Shown piece by piece: positions 18,703 to 28,977 of a stretch of 64,000 nucleotides of DNA. The notes beneath the pieces are model-generated. The model ran no database searches and was not told the DNA's origin. It saw nothing but the letters and a program-made list of their open reading frames with translations. The stretch's first letter is position 1, and each line of letters opens with the position of its first letter. The translations under genes were made by a program, and so were the position numbers. Source of the stretch: an uncultured Sulfitobacter sp. GTDB lineage: Bacteria > Pseudomonadota > Alphaproteobacteria > Rhodobacterales > Rhodobacteraceae. The stretch is from contig NZ_CANMQD010000002.1 in NCBI RefSeq assembly GCF_947499945.1, positions 558,001 through 622,000 of the forward strand, given 5' to 3'.

Positions 18703-18794
18703 CGCAAAGCATGCATTTTAGGGCGTTTGCCGCTCTCGACGCAGAGCTCATGGCGGTATAAACGCGGGTGAAACCGATTGCCGGAGCCTGCCCC

Positions 18795-19730
18795 ATGTCG
18801 TCGTCATCCTCGTCCGAGACCCGCCTTGCCTTTGCCCATCCGTCAGAGCGATCTGTTGCGACTGCGGCAACCGATGCGTTGGACCGTATTTCGGTACGCG
18901 ACCACACCGTCGAAGTCGAGATTGGCGCGTTTCAGGCAGAGCGCGGGGTTACGCAACGGATCTGTTTTAACGTCGTCGTCGAAGTGAAACCACTGAGCGG
19001 TCCGATTGATGATGATGTGGACCGTATCCTGTCATATGACCGTGTAACGGAGGCTATTCAGGGTGCGCTGGCCATAGAGCGTTTGGCGCTGCTTGAAACT
19101 CTGGCCGACCGCGTAGCCGAGCGTATTTTGCTGGAGCCGCAAGCGATGCGGGTCTTTGTACGCATCGAAAAGCTTGATCGTGGCCCTGGTGCGCTGGGTG
19201 TCGAGATTGTGCGGGCGCGTGATGGCGCCCCCCCCGCCGAAATCGCTCTTGAGGCGACAGCGCAACCCGAGTTGGTGTTCCTGAGCAATCCGGCAATTGC
19301 GTCACCGCATTTGACGGGCTGGCTGGATCAACTGCATGCGCAGGGAAGCCCTTTGGTGCTGTGCGTGGGCGCATCTGACGTCCCCGCCCCGCAAGTGCCG
19401 CACAAAATGGCGCAGCGGCGGATTGATCTACTGGCGATTGAGCAAAACGCATGGGTTCTGGCCGCGCGGGATGATCGCTGTGTCGTGGTAGAAACGCGCA
19501 CCGAATTGGACTGGGCGATGAAGAATGGCCAGACCTGTGTCTGGGCACCTTCCAAAATTGTGCTCGACAGCGTGGATACGCCCTCCGCGCAGCCACGCGA
19601 TGCTGTTGCCTTGGCCGCGTGGTTTGCTGCGACGTTTGAGGCCCGTGAAATGTTGGTGATCGGGGATGAAATTCCCGCCAACGCTTCTGTTCCGCTGCGT
19701 GCAGTCTCCGCTGAGACAAAGACCCTTTAG
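18795..19730 (+). CDS. folB: Dihydroneopterin aldolase FolB with a long C-terminal extension
   Basis: Folate pathway enzyme that cleaves dihydroneopterin to hydroxymethyl-dihydropterin and glycolaldehyde. Residues of about 35-150 match FolB: DRISVRDHTVEVEIGAFQAER, the LSYDRVTEAI segment and the LLETLADRVAERIL helix. FolB is normally about 120 residues; this protein has 311, with some 170 extra C-terminal residues of unknown function (R-R-I-D-L-L-A-I-E-Q and A-A-R-D-D-R-C-V-V-V-E are notable). The stop is 1 base before the folP ATG, so folB, folP and glmM form an operon. Start at 18795 chosen; 18768 is also in frame. Confidence 0.87.
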   Translation: MSSSSSSETRLAFAHPSERSVATAATDALDRISVRDHTVEVEIGAFQAERGVTQRICFNVVVEVKPLSGPIDDDVDRILSYDRVTEAIQGALAIERLALLETLADRVAERILLEPQAMRVFVRIEKLDRGPGALGVEIVRARDGAPPAEIALEATAQPELVFLSNPAIASPHLTGWLDQLHAQGSPLVLCVGASDVPAPQVPHKMAQRRIDLLAIEQNAWVLAARDDRCVVVETRTELDWAMKNGQTCVWAPSKIVLDSVDTPSAQPRDAVALAAWFAATFEAREMLVIGDEIPANASVPLRAVSAETKTL

Positions 19731-19731
19731 T

Positions 19732-20733
19732 ATGACGCGAAAATACTATCGCCCTATAGTCAACTGCGATGTGTCGCGCCCGGACGGGGCAATGCCTGTC
19801 GCGGGTGGATGGTTTGCTGATGTAGAAGTTTTGCAGCGTGGACAAGAGTCTGTTGTGGTTGCTGCACACCTAGTACCTGAACCCGAGCTTGCCTTGCTGC
19901 ATGCTCACGGGGATTCTTTGGCGAAGGGGCCTCAGATCATGGGCATCTTGAACGCCACCCCTGACAGTTTCTCGGACGGTGGGCTGCATGCTGTCGCCGC
20001 AGATGCAGTTTCAAGCGGGCTGGCCATGGCGCAAGCGGGTGCGGAAATCCTCGATGTCGGGGGGGAAAGCACGCGGCCGGGTGCGCAGACAGTTCAGAGC
20101 GCAGAAGAGATTGCCCGTGTAGTTCCTGTAATAGCGGGGCTTCGCGCGGCAGGATTTAGCGGGGTGATCTCAATTGATACTCGTAAAGCGGACGTGGCGC
20201 GCGCGGCATTGGCGGCAGGAGCGAATTTTATCAATGATGTGTCAGGGTTCACCTATGACCCCAAACTGGCGCAGGTTGCGGCACAGGCGGAAGTAAGCGT
20301 ATGCGTGATGCATGGACCCGTTGATCCAGCGACGATGCACCTTGATCCGCACTTCGATGATGTCGTGCTGGATGTGTATGACTTTCTAGAGGGCCGTATT
20401 GCGGCGCTTGAATCTGAGGGCATTGCACGCGCGAATATTGTCGCCGATCCGGGTATCGGTTTCGGCAAAACGCTGGATCATAATCTCGCGTTGCTTGCAC
20501 GATTAAGCCTATTTCACACCCTATGCGTCCCGATCCTTTTGGGAGCGTCGCGCAAAAGGTTCATCGGGACAATCGGGAATGCGCCCCAAGCGACGGGTCG
20601 CATGGCGGGGTCAATCGCGGTAGCGCTTGCAGGAATTGCGCAGGGCGTGCAGATTGTAAGGGTACATGATGTTGACGAGACAGCACAGGCAATTGCACTT
20701 TGGCGTGCGAGTAGGGCGGGAATGACGATATGA
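19732..20733 (+). CDS. folP: Dihydropteroate synthase
   Basis: Condenses hydroxymethyl-dihydropterin diphosphate with p-aminobenzoate; the sulfonamide target. The signature [14 protein letters not shown], the loop [30 protein letters not shown] and GASRKRFIG are all present. At 333 residues it is longer than the usual 270-280 because of about 60 extra N-terminal residues before the catalytic barrel, as is often seen in Rhodobacterales. It overlaps glmM by 4 bases (ATGA). Confidence 0.95.
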   Translation: MTRKYYRPIVNCDVSRPDGAMPVAGGWFADVEVLQRGQESVVVAAHLVPEPELALLHAHGDSLAKGPQIMGILNATPDSFSDGGLHAVAADAVSSGLAMAQAGAEILDVGGESTRPGAQTVQSAEEIARVVPVIAGLRAAGFSGVISIDTRKADVARAALAAGANFINDVSGFTYDPKLAQVAAQAEVSVCVMHGPVDPATMHLDPHFDDVVLDVYDFLEGRIAALESEGIARANIVADPGIGFGKTLDHNLALLARLSLFHTLCVPILLGASRKRFIGTIGNAPQATGRMAGSIAVALAGIAQGVQIVRVHDVDETAQAIALWRASRAGMTI

Positions 20734-22079
20734 CAAAACTTTTTGGAACAGACGGCGTGCGTGGCACGGCTAACATCCACCCCATGACTGCCGAGACTGC
20801 ACTGCGCATTGGTGCAGCGGTTGGCCGTTATTTCCGCCGTGAAGGGGAGGCCTCGGTGCACCGTGTCGTGATAGGCAAAGATACGCGTCTGTCGGGATAT
20901 ATGTTCGAGAATGCGCTGACTGCCGGTCTGACCTCCACTGGAATGAACGTGCTGTTACTGGGCCCTGTACCGACACCTGCGGTGGGGCTCTTGACCCGTT
21001 CCATGCGGGCGGATTTGGGCGTGATGATCTCCGCCAGCCACAACCCTGCGGTAGATAACGGCATCAAGTTTTTCGGGCCAGACGGTTTCAAACTGTCCGA
21101 TGCCGTTGAAGCAGAGATAGAGGCGCTGGTGGCGCAAGGGGTGGAGCCAACGGGAGCCGCACAGATCGGCCGCGCCAAGCGGATTGACGATAGCCGCTTT
21201 CGCTATATCGAACGTGTAAAATCAAGCTTCCCGCGCCAACGGCGTCTGGACGGTCTAAAGGTAGTAATTGATTGTGCCAATGGCGCGGCGCATCACGTGG
21301 CCCCAATGGCCCTCTGGGAGTTGGGCGCGACAGTTATCCCCGTCGGGGTTTCGCCGAATGGCCATAACATTAATGACAATTGTGGGTCGACTCATCCGCA
21401 AGTCGCGGCCGAGACAGTTGTAGCGCATGGTGCGGATGTTGGCATCTGTCTGGATGGCGATGCGGACCGTGTGATTTTGCTCGATGAACACGGAAAAGTC
21501 GGAGACGGCGATCAATTCATGGCGCTGATGGCTTCGCGTTGGAAAGCTGAAGAGCGGCTCAAGGGCGATGCACTGGTGGCGACGGTAATGAGTAACCTCG
21601 GACTTGAGCATTTTTTGACGGATCGAGGTGTTAGACTTGAGCGTGCAAATGTCGGTGATCGCTATGTTGTAGAGCGGATGCGTGCGGGTGGATTTAACCT
21701 TGGTGGTGAACAGTCGGGTCATATTGTGATGACTGACTATGCTACAACGGGCGATGGTCTCATGGCTGGACTACAGTTTTTGGCAGAGATGATCCGTTCG
21801 GAAAAACCTGCGTCCGAATTGATGCATCAGTTCGAGCCGGTGCCGCAACTGCTTGAAAATGTGCGCTTTGCTGCGGGTCAGGTGCCGCTGGATGATACCC
21901 ATGTGCAAGCGGCGATCGCACAGGCAGAAAGCGATCTGTCAGGCGGGGGACGTTTGCTTATTCGGAAGTCGGGAACCGAGCCTTTGGTGCGGGTGATGGC
22001 AGAGCATGAGGATGCGGGCCTGATGGAGAGCGCTGTGCAATCTGTGGTCGCCGCCGTTCAGGATGCGGTCAAAACGTGA
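20730..22079 (+). CDS. glmM: Phosphoglucosamine mutase
   Basis: Interconverts glucosamine-6-phosphate and glucosamine-1-phosphate for peptidoglycan and LPS precursor synthesis. The 449 residues begin with [10 protein letters not shown], carry the phospho-Ser motif [17 protein letters not shown], the metal-binding loop DGDADR and the C-terminal phosphate-binding [14 protein letters not shown]. It follows folP with a 4-base overlap; the folP-glmM order is conserved in many proteobacteria. Confidence 0.97.
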   Translation: MTKLFGTDGVRGTANIHPMTAETALRIGAAVGRYFRREGEASVHRVVIGKDTRLSGYMFENALTAGLTSTGMNVLLLGPVPTPAVGLLTRSMRADLGVMISASHNPAVDNGIKFFGPDGFKLSDAVEAEIEALVAQGVEPTGAAQIGRAKRIDDSRFRYIERVKSSFPRQRRLDGLKVVIDCANGAAHHVAPMALWELGATVIPVGVSPNGHNINDNCGSTHPQVAAETVVAHGADVGICLDGDADRVILLDEHGKVGDGDQFMALMASRWKAEERLKGDALVATVMSNLGLEHFLTDRGVRLERANVGDRYVVERMRAGGFNLGGEQSGHIVMTDYATTGDGLMAGLQFLAEMIRSEKPASELMHQFEPVPQLLENVRFAAGQVPLDDTHVQAAIAQAESDLSGGGRLLIRKSGTEPLVRVMAEHEDAGLMESAVQSVVAAVQDAVKT

Positions 22080-22118
22080 TCTGAACGAACAGGCGTTGCC
22101 TGTGCGAGATTTATTCGG

Positions 22119-22146
22119 GCGCACCTGTTGAGGTGGTGCGCTTTGG
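22119..22146 (+). terminator. Probable terminator after glmM
   Basis: Hairpin GCGCACC / GGTGCGC (22119-22125 and 22135-22141) followed by CTTTGG; only a short T run, so moderate support. It lies between glmM and the convergent transporter gene. Confidence 0.45.
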
Positions 22147-22154
22147 AAGCGATC

Positions 22155-23075
22155 TTAACGGGTGAAGAGGCGTCGCAGGGCGCCATATTGGCTGAGGCCT
22201 ACCCCAAGCAAGATCAGTGACATGGCCAGCAAAAGGGATTTGGGGAGCGCTTCGTTGAGGATCAGCGCGCCAAGGACCACGGACCAGACGGGGACCTGAT
22301 AGTTGACCAATGACATGAAGACGGGGCCTGCACTGCGCACAACCAGCACGCGCAGAAAGTTTGCGCCGGCTGTGGGGATCAGGCCGAGGAAGGCCAGTAC
22401 GCCGAGAATTTCCAACGAGGGCATGGGGGGCGGTCCCTCAACCGCCCAAGCCACGGGGATGGACATGGCAGCACCTATGAGGAGCAGCACTGTTGCAAGA
22501 CCTATGGGATGGGCCGCAGGCAGGCGGCGCAACATGATCGAGCCGATGGCATAGCAACTGGCGGCAAGCACACAGGCAACGCGGCCCGGTGTTTCGAATG
22601 TAGCGCCCGTTGTCTCGAATGCCTGTGCACCAATGAGGATCACCACACCGACGAAGCCTATGAGAAAGCCTACAGTTTTGCGGGGGGTCATCCGTTCCCC
22701 CGGAACGGTGAAATGCGCAAGCGGGAGTACGATCAGGGCAACGGCGGCCATGGAGACACCTGCAAACCCTGATGTGACGTATTGCTGGCCCCATGCGAGC
22801 AGGGAGAACGGGATGGCAGAGCTGAGACCGCCGATTATGATCATGTCGCGGCGTGCTGTGTTGTCTACTTTCTCAGAAAACAATGGAAAGCCCATGATCG
22901 CCCAGATTGTCGTCATCAGCACTGCTGCAATCGCGACGCGTGACGCGGCCAGCCAAAACGGTGGCATGCCACCTGCAAGGGCCACTTCTGTCACCATAAA
23001 TGTACCGCCCCACGTGAGGCCAAGGATTGCAACCATGAGCCAGCTGAGCGGGGTGATTTGGGGGGATGTGTTCAT
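22155..23075 (-). CDS. DMT-superfamily (EamA) transporter
   Basis: A 306-residue protein with ten hydrophobic segments in two EamA repeats; typical motifs are GLTWGGTFMVTEVAL at the start, the first repeat ending G-V-V-I-L-I-G, and LVNYQVPVWSVVLGALILNEALP in the second repeat. The substrate is unknown; members export amino acids, metabolites or drugs. Convergent with glmM and divergent from the 56-residue gene. The start at 23075 was chosen for the compact N terminus, but no clear ribosome-binding site decides between it and 23093. Confidence 0.87.
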   Translation of the reverse strand: MNTSPQITPLSWLMVAILGLTWGGTFMVTEVALAGGMPPFWLAASRVAIAAVLMTTIWAIMGFPLFSEKVDNTARRDMIIIGGLSSAIPFSLLAWGQQYVTSGFAGVSMAAVALIVLPLAHFTVPGERMTPRKTVGFLIGFVGVVILIGAQAFETTGATFETPGRVACVLAASCYAIGSIMLRRLPAAHPIGLATVLLLIGAAMSIPVAWAVEGPPPMPSLEILGVLAFLGLIPTAGANFLRVLVVRSAGPVFMSLVNYQVPVWSVVLGALILNEALPKSLLLAMSLILLGVGLSQYGALRRLFTR

Positions 23076-23208
23076 CGGGCCAGATAGGGGCAAAGACGGG
23101 GGAGGGGCAAGGTCCGCAATCCGCTCATCCGAGAGTGGACTCTAGTGGGTGGGAACTTTGTCCCCTTCCAGAGTGTTTGATTTTGAACCATTTAGAAGGA
23201 GAATTGAT

Positions 23209-23379
23209 ATGGACTGGACCTCTTTGACGGCTGTGCTGGCACTGGTGACGCTTTTATCAGCTATTGGATTTGCCTTTTATTCCAAGCGGAAAGTCGACGC
23301 GCGCCGTGACGATGACACTGCGCCAAAGTCCACTTTGGCAAAAGACGCAAATTCGCGCGGTAAGCCAGCAGACGTATGA
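23209..23379 (+). CDS. Small single-span membrane protein (56 aa)
   Basis: An N-terminal membrane helix (LTAVLALVTLLSAIGFAFYS) is followed by a short basic then mixed-charge cytoplasmic tail (K-R-K-V-D-A-R-R-D-D-D). A strong AAGGAG lies 9 bases before the ATG, and a terminator follows 30 bases after the stop, so this is a credible stand-alone small gene. No family recognised. Confidence 0.7.
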   Translation: MDWTSLTAVLALVTLLSAIGFAFYSKRKVDARRDDDTAPKSTLAKDANSRGKPADV

Positions 23380-23408
23380 TCCCGCTTTTTCGGACTTTTG
23401 GGAAATGA

Positions 23409-23442
23409 AAAAAAGGCCCGCGCAAATGCACGGGCCTTTTCG
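23409..23442. terminator. Bidirectional terminator between the 56-aa gene and ilvC
   Basis: AAAAAAAGGCCCG / CGGGCCTTTT around the loop CGCAAATGCA, A-rich on one side and T-rich on the other, so it can serve both convergent genes. Confidence 0.85.
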
Positions 23443-23462
23443 TCAGAGTTTGTAACGAGTGC

Positions 23463-24560
<1,098 letters not shown>

Positions 24561-24615
24561 TTAATTGATCAAATGAAGATTTTGATGCGTAATTTTGGAG
24601 TTTGGTGAGAAAATC

Positions 24616-25071
24616 ATGCTTGATGATCCGGATCGGCGGTTGTTACGGTATTGGCAGGCGGAGCCGAGCCTGTCGCAAGGCGAATTGGCCGAACGCGCGG
24701 GGATGACCACGGGACGTGCGGTGCGGCGGATTGCACGGATGCAGGAGCTGGGCGTGGTGCAGGGTGTAGGGGCAGTGATTGATTGGGCAGCTCTTGGCTA
24801 TGCGGTGGAAGTCTCGCTCAGGATTACTTTGGACAAGACTCAGGGGAACGCGTTTGACGCCTTTCTGGCGCAGGCGCGCAAGGTGCCTGAAGTAATCGAA
24901 GTGCAGACGTTTTTGGGACGTGTCGATGTGCGCCTGTCGATTATTGCGCGAGATATGGCGCATTATCAGCAGATTTACCGCAGCAGTATCCTCGCTCTTC
25001 CGCATATCTCTGAGATTGAGGCGTTAATGCATGTAGCGCGGATCAAGACGAGTGAGGGGCTGCCCCTGTGA
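24616..25071 (+). CDS. Lrp/AsnC-family transcriptional regulator (first of a pair)
   Basis: A 151-residue regulator: N-terminal winged HTH (DPDRRLLRYWQAEPSLSQGELAERAGMTTGRAVRRIARM) and C-terminal RAM/effector-binding ferredoxin-like domain (VPEVIEVQTFLGRVDVRLSIIARDMAHYQQIYRSSI). The start at 24616 follows GGTGAG; a TTG at 24595 is also in frame. It overlaps the second regulator by 4 bases. Lrp-type proteins act as dimers and higher oligomers, and two different paralogues made from one transcript could form mixed oligomers. Confidence 0.88.
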   Translation: MLDDPDRRLLRYWQAEPSLSQGELAERAGMTTGRAVRRIARMQELGVVQGVGAVIDWAALGYAVEVSLRITLDKTQGNAFDAFLAQARKVPEVIEVQTFLGRVDVRLSIIARDMAHYQQIYRSSILALPHISEIEALMHVARIKTSEGLPL

Positions 25072-25523
25072 TCGAGATTGATGATATTGACGCGAAGTTG
25101 TTGCGGGCTTTGGCGCGGGACGCGGCTCAGAGTGCGGGTGCGCTGGGGCGGCGTTTCGGTCTGAGCCAACCTGCCACATGGCGGCGGATCAAACGGCTAG
25201 AGGAAACGGGTGTCATCAGCGGCAAACAATTGCGCTTGGATGCGGAAAAGCTTGGATTTGGGGTTACGGTTTTCTTGGGCGTCAAGCTCGCGCTGCGGGG
25301 GCGTGTAAGCTTGGAGGATTTCGAGCGCGCAGTAACGGCGATCCCCGAAGTGCAGACTGTGGAGCATGTTCTGGGCCTCTATGATTACCGCCTGCGGGTG
25401 GTGGCGCGTGATCTGGCCGATTTTGAGCGGGTGTTGCGGCGGCGGATTATGACGTTGCCTGGTGCGGGCGATGTGGAGGCGAATGTGTTGCTCAGTGAGG
25501 AGCGCTTGCCGGGGCCTTTGTGA
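25068..25523 (+). CDS. Lrp/AsnC-family transcriptional regulator (second of a pair)
   Basis: Also 151 residues with the same two-domain plan: HTH (DDIDAKLLRALARDAAQSAGALGRRFGLSQPATWRRIKRLEETGVISG) and RAM domain (IPEVQTVEHVLGLYDYRLRVVARDLADFERVLRRRI). The GTG start lies inside the end of the first regulator gene (4-base overlap), so the two are translationally coupled. They differ widely in sequence and are not a recent duplication. Located between ilvC and an aminotransferase gene, both plausible targets. Confidence 0.9.
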   Translation: MIEIDDIDAKLLRALARDAAQSAGALGRRFGLSQPATWRRIKRLEETGVISGKQLRLDAEKLGFGVTVFLGVKLALRGRVSLEDFERAVTAIPEVQTVEHVLGLYDYRLRVVARDLADFERVLRRRIMTLPGAGDVEANVLLSEERLPGPL

Positions 25524-25658
25524 GACGCTTAAAGGAAACTTTTGACTGCCTCCCGTGCTCTCTTTGGGTCAGAAGAGCCTCCGGTATACCCAGATAAACT
25601 TTGCCAAGTGGGGAATGAGTTTCTATCCCTGTGGTTAAATTCAGATGGAGATATCAAA

Positions 25659-26783
25659 ATGGCATTGCTTGATACGGTGGACCCGCAAGGGTTGGAAGAA
25701 TTCTCGGTTGTGTTCACGGACCGCTCGCTGAACTCCATGAGTGGCGCATTCCAGCATGTGATGCGCGATATTCACGGTATGCTGTGCGAAGTATACGGTG
25801 CGGCATCGGCTGTGGTGATCCCGGGTGGCGGCTCTTACGGAATGGAGGCTGTCGCCCGGCAGTTTGCGCGCGATCGTGATGTGCTGGTGGTGCGCAACGG
25901 GTGGTTTTCCTATCGCTGGAGCCAGATCATCGAGACGGGCGGGCTGACCGCGAACACGACTGTCATCAAAGCGCACCCGCAGGGCAATGCAGCACCCGCA
26001 CCCTATGCGCCTGCGCCGATTGACGAAGTTGTGGCCGCGATCAAGGAGCAAAAGCCACAGGTTGTCTTTGTGCCCCATGTGGAGACTTCGGCGGGTGTAA
26101 TCCTGCCTGATGACTATATTTCCGCGATGGCGGAGGCCGCGCACAGCGTTGGAGCGTTGATGGTGTTGGACTGTATCGCCAGCGGGTGTGCATGGGTCGA
26201 TATGAAATCTCTCGGCGTTGATGTGTTGATTTCTGCACCGCAAAAAGGATGGAGTGCGCAGCCCTGTGCGGGGTTGGTCATGTTGTCGGAGCGTGGTGTG
26301 GCGCGGTTGAAAGAGACGCAGTCGGACAGCTTTGCCCTTGATCTGGGAAAGTGGCATGCGATCATGCAGGCTTACCTCGACGGTGGTCACGCTTATCATG
26401 CCACCATGCCGACCGATGCTCTTCGGGTGTTTCGCGATACGATGTTGGAGACCAAGGAGTACGGGTTCGCGCGGCTCAAGGAAGCGCAGTGGCAGCTGGG
26501 CGAAGGCGTACGTGCGATGATGGCCGACAAGGGTGTGAAGTCGGTAGCCGCAGACGGTTTTGGTGCACCGGGTGTGGTGGTGTGCTATACAGATAATCCT
26601 GATGTGAAGTCGGGAAAGGCGTTTATGGCCGAAGGCATGCAGATCGCGGCGGGTGTGCCGTTGCAAGTGGGCGAGCCTGAGGGATTCAGCACATTTCGTC
26701 TTGGGCTGTTTGGGTTGGACAAGCTGTATGATGTAGACGGGACATTGGGACGGTTGAAGGTCGTTGTAGACAAGGTTCTGTGA
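25659..26783 (+). CDS. Class V aminotransferase (alanine-glyoxylate / serine-pyruvate type)
   Basis: A 374-residue PLP enzyme of the class V family: the GGGSYGMEAVARQF phosphate-binding region, HVETSAGVILPDDY, the Asp in MVLDCIASGCAWVDM and the Schiff-base Lys in SAPQKGWSAQPCAG. Members transfer amino groups from serine, alanine or aspartate to glyoxylate or pyruvate. The start at 25659 has GGAGATAT in front; a longer frame to 25542 lacks a ribosome-binding site. It lies 135 bases after the tandem Lrp regulators, which may control it. Confidence 0.87.
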   Translation: MALLDTVDPQGLEEFSVVFTDRSLNSMSGAFQHVMRDIHGMLCEVYGAASAVVIPGGGSYGMEAVARQFARDRDVLVVRNGWFSYRWSQIIETGGLTANTTVIKAHPQGNAAPAPYAPAPIDEVVAAIKEQKPQVVFVPHVETSAGVILPDDYISAMAEAAHSVGALMVLDCIASGCAWVDMKSLGVDVLISAPQKGWSAQPCAGLVMLSERGVARLKETQSDSFALDLGKWHAIMQAYLDGGHAYHATMPTDALRVFRDTMLETKEYGFARLKEAQWQLGEGVRAMMADKGVKSVAADGFGAPGVVVCYTDNPDVKSGKAFMAEGMQIAAGVPLQVGEPEGFSTFRLGLFGLDKLYDVDGTLGRLKVVVDKVL

Positions 26784-26817
26784 ATTTGCTCGTTCCTAAA
26801 ATAGAAGTGAATGAACT

Positions 26818-27384
26818 TTGAAACATAAGCTTATCACAGTATTTGCGGCGCTTACTCTTGGCGGCCTTCTGACGGGCTGTGCAGTGTCTCAGGTAGGCCG
26901 TCTGGCGGTGCCACAGGCCAGCGGCTTGACCTGTTTTCCAAGCGGTGTCTGCGTGGAAGATCCTGCGCGGATTGGCGAGGCGACTGCCTTGAGGGATGAT
27001 GCTCTTTCGTTTGTACAGGGCAAGATGGGGCGTATGTCCGTCACACCGCGACTATTGTTTTGCGCAACAAAAGGCTGTTCCGAAAAATTTGGTAATCCGA
27101 AGGTCGGTGCCCAGTATTTTTGGGGAACGAACCAGATTGTTGTAAGTGACACAGGTTGGGTAAAGTTCATCGTTCGCCATGAGATGATACATCATTGGCA
27201 GGCAGAAAAATTTGGCGCCGCCGAAAGCGCCAAAACCTTGCCGCAGTGGTATGTTGAAGGAATGGCCTACGAGTTCAGCAATGATCCGCGCAAAACTATA
27301 CCAAATCCCGCCGCGCAAAAACAACGTGCACGGTTTCGCGCATGGCTGGCTGCGGGCAACAACTGGCGTGTGCCGCCAAAGTGA
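26818..27384 (+). CDS. Predicted lipoprotein with an HExxH metallopeptidase motif
   Basis: A 188-residue protein. The N terminus is a lipoprotein signal (LGGLLTGCAVS, lipobox Cys about residue 21). The middle carries VRHEMIHHWQAEKFG, an HExxH zinc motif followed by LPQWYVEGMAYEF, where the downstream Glu in W-Y-V-E-G-M-A could be the third zinc ligand, as in gluzincins and 'peptidase MA-like' proteins. Three extra Cys (CFPSGVC, C-A-T-K-G-C) could form disulfides. The start is a TTG at 26818, 8 bases after AGAAG. Enzyme activity is an inference from the motif only. Confidence 0.72.
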   Translation: MKHKLITVFAALTLGGLLTGCAVSQVGRLAVPQASGLTCFPSGVCVEDPARIGEATALRDDALSFVQGKMGRMSVTPRLLFCATKGCSEKFGNPKVGAQYFWGTNQIVVSDTGWVKFIVRHEMIHHWQAEKFGAAESAKTLPQWYVEGMAYEFSNDPRKTIPNPAAQKQRARFRAWLAAGNNWRVPPK

Positions 27385-27402
27385 TGCCCGCAGGTTCTCA
27401 AT

Positions 27403-28779
27403 TTAGGTGATCGCGTCGAGAATTCGCGCCCATGAGCGGATCCCTTTGTGAAAGCTTTCCATGTCGTATTTCTCGTTCGGGGAGTGGATCTGGTCGTCAT
27501 CTTTGCCAAACCCGATGAGGACGGGCGTGGTGCCGAGGATCGAGGCGAAATGCCCCGCGATGGGGATCGAGCCGCCGCAGCCGATATAGGCGGCGGGGGT
27601 CTGCCATTCATCAGACAGTGCCTTAAGCGATTTTGCAAATGCGGGATCATCGGTGGGGGTGCTTGAGGCGCGGCTGGCGCCGTGATCGGCCCATTCAGCT
27701 GTACAATCTGGCGGCAGCATGTCCTCCACCATCTTGCGAAAACTTTCGCGGATCACGAGCGGGTCTTGATCGCCCACAAGGCGGAAAGAGATTTTGGCGC
27801 TGGCTTTGGAGGGCAGAACGGTCTTGAAACCGTCGCCCTGATAGCCGCCGCCGATCCCGTTGACTTCGCATGTGGGGCGCGACCAGATCATCTCGAGCGG
27901 GGTGCGGTCCTGCTCGCCTGCGGGGTGGCTGAGACCGACATCATTGAGGAACCCTGCATGGTCGAAGGCGAGGCCCTGCCACTGGGCCTCTAACTCTTCG
28001 CTAAGTTCTGGCACGCCGTCGTAAAATCCGGGAATTGTTATGCGCCCCTGATCATCGTGAAGCGATGCGATGATGCGCGAGAGCACGCGTATGGGGTTCA
28101 TGGCAATGCCGCCAAACATACCCGAGTGGAGGTCTTTGGAAGGGGCGGTGATGGTCAACTCTTCGCCCAGCAGACCACGAAGCATAGTGGTTATCGCGGG
28201 CGTGCGGCTTTGAAACATGCCAGTGTCGCAGATCATCGCAAAATCGGTGCGCAGCTCGTCCTTGTGCTCTTCCATAAACGGCACGAGGGAGGGTGAGCCT
28301 GATTCCTCTTCGCCCTCGAAGAAGAAGGTAATGCGGCAAGGCCAGTCACCCTCGACCTCTTTCCACGCGCGAAATGCCTCTAGAAATGTCATTAATTGAC
28401 CCTTGTCGTCGGCGGCACCGCGGCCACGGATCACGGGGCCAGCATCGGTTTCCTCAATCGCAGGGTCAAACGGGTCACGGTCCCACAAGTTGAGCGGGTC
28501 AACAGGCTGCACATCGTAATGGCCATAGAAAAGCAGATGCGGTTTGCCATTTTCCGGCCCGACATGACCCACCACCATGGGATGGCCGGGGGTGGGGCGC
28601 TTTTGCGCATCTATTCCAAGGCTTTGCAGATCCGCAACGAGCCAGTCAGCCGCTGCGTCGCAATCCGCTTTGAAGGCAGGATCGGTCGAGATTGACTTGA
28701 TCCTTAGCAAATCCAACAACCGGTCGGTGGCGGCGGGAAGATCAGCATCAATTTTGGCAAGAACGGCATCGAGGGACAT
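27403..28779 (-). CDS. M20-family dipeptidase
   Basis: A 458-residue metallopeptidase of family M20 (carnosinase/CPG2-like dipeptidases). The two-zinc site residues are in FYGHYDVQPVDP (H, D), GRGAADDKGQ (D), FFEGEEESGSPSL (catalytic E, ligand E), AMICDTG (D) and the C-terminal GCGGSIPIAGHF (H). The ATG at 28779 follows AGGAG by 7 bases. It releases amino acids from dipeptides in the cytoplasm. Convergent with the lipoprotein gene, 18 bases away. Confidence 0.92.
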   Translation of the reverse strand: MSLDAVLAKIDADLPAATDRLLDLLRIKSISTDPAFKADCDAAADWLVADLQSLGIDAQKRPTPGHPMVVGHVGPENGKPHLLFYGHYDVQPVDPLNLWDRDPFDPAIEETDAGPVIRGRGAADDKGQLMTFLEAFRAWKEVEGDWPCRITFFFEGEEESGSPSLVPFMEEHKDELRTDFAMICDTGMFQSRTPAITTMLRGLLGEELTITAPSKDLHSGMFGGIAMNPIRVLSRIIASLHDDQGRITIPGFYDGVPELSEELEAQWQGLAFDHAGFLNDVGLSHPAGEQDRTPLEMIWSRPTCEVNGIGGGYQGDGFKTVLPSKASAKISFRLVGDQDPLVIRESFRKMVEDMLPPDCTAEWADHGASRASSTPTDDPAFAKSLKALSDEWQTPAAYIGCGGSIPIAGHFASILGTTPVLIGFGKDDDQIHSPNEKYDMESFHKGIRSWARILDAIT

Positions 28780-28977
28780 AACGTGCTCCTGAAAGGGGAT
28801 GTTTAGCGCGAACCTATCAGGCGTAAGAGGCTTGTCCAGTGGCGGGAGTTTCGCATCGGAAACAAGCCTGCGACACTACGCGCCCGTTTGTGTGTTGAAG
28901 GGTTTGGAACCATTCTATATTCAACAATGGAATTGGTAATTGCCCGCGCGCGGCGCCCAACAGTTACGGAGATGCGC

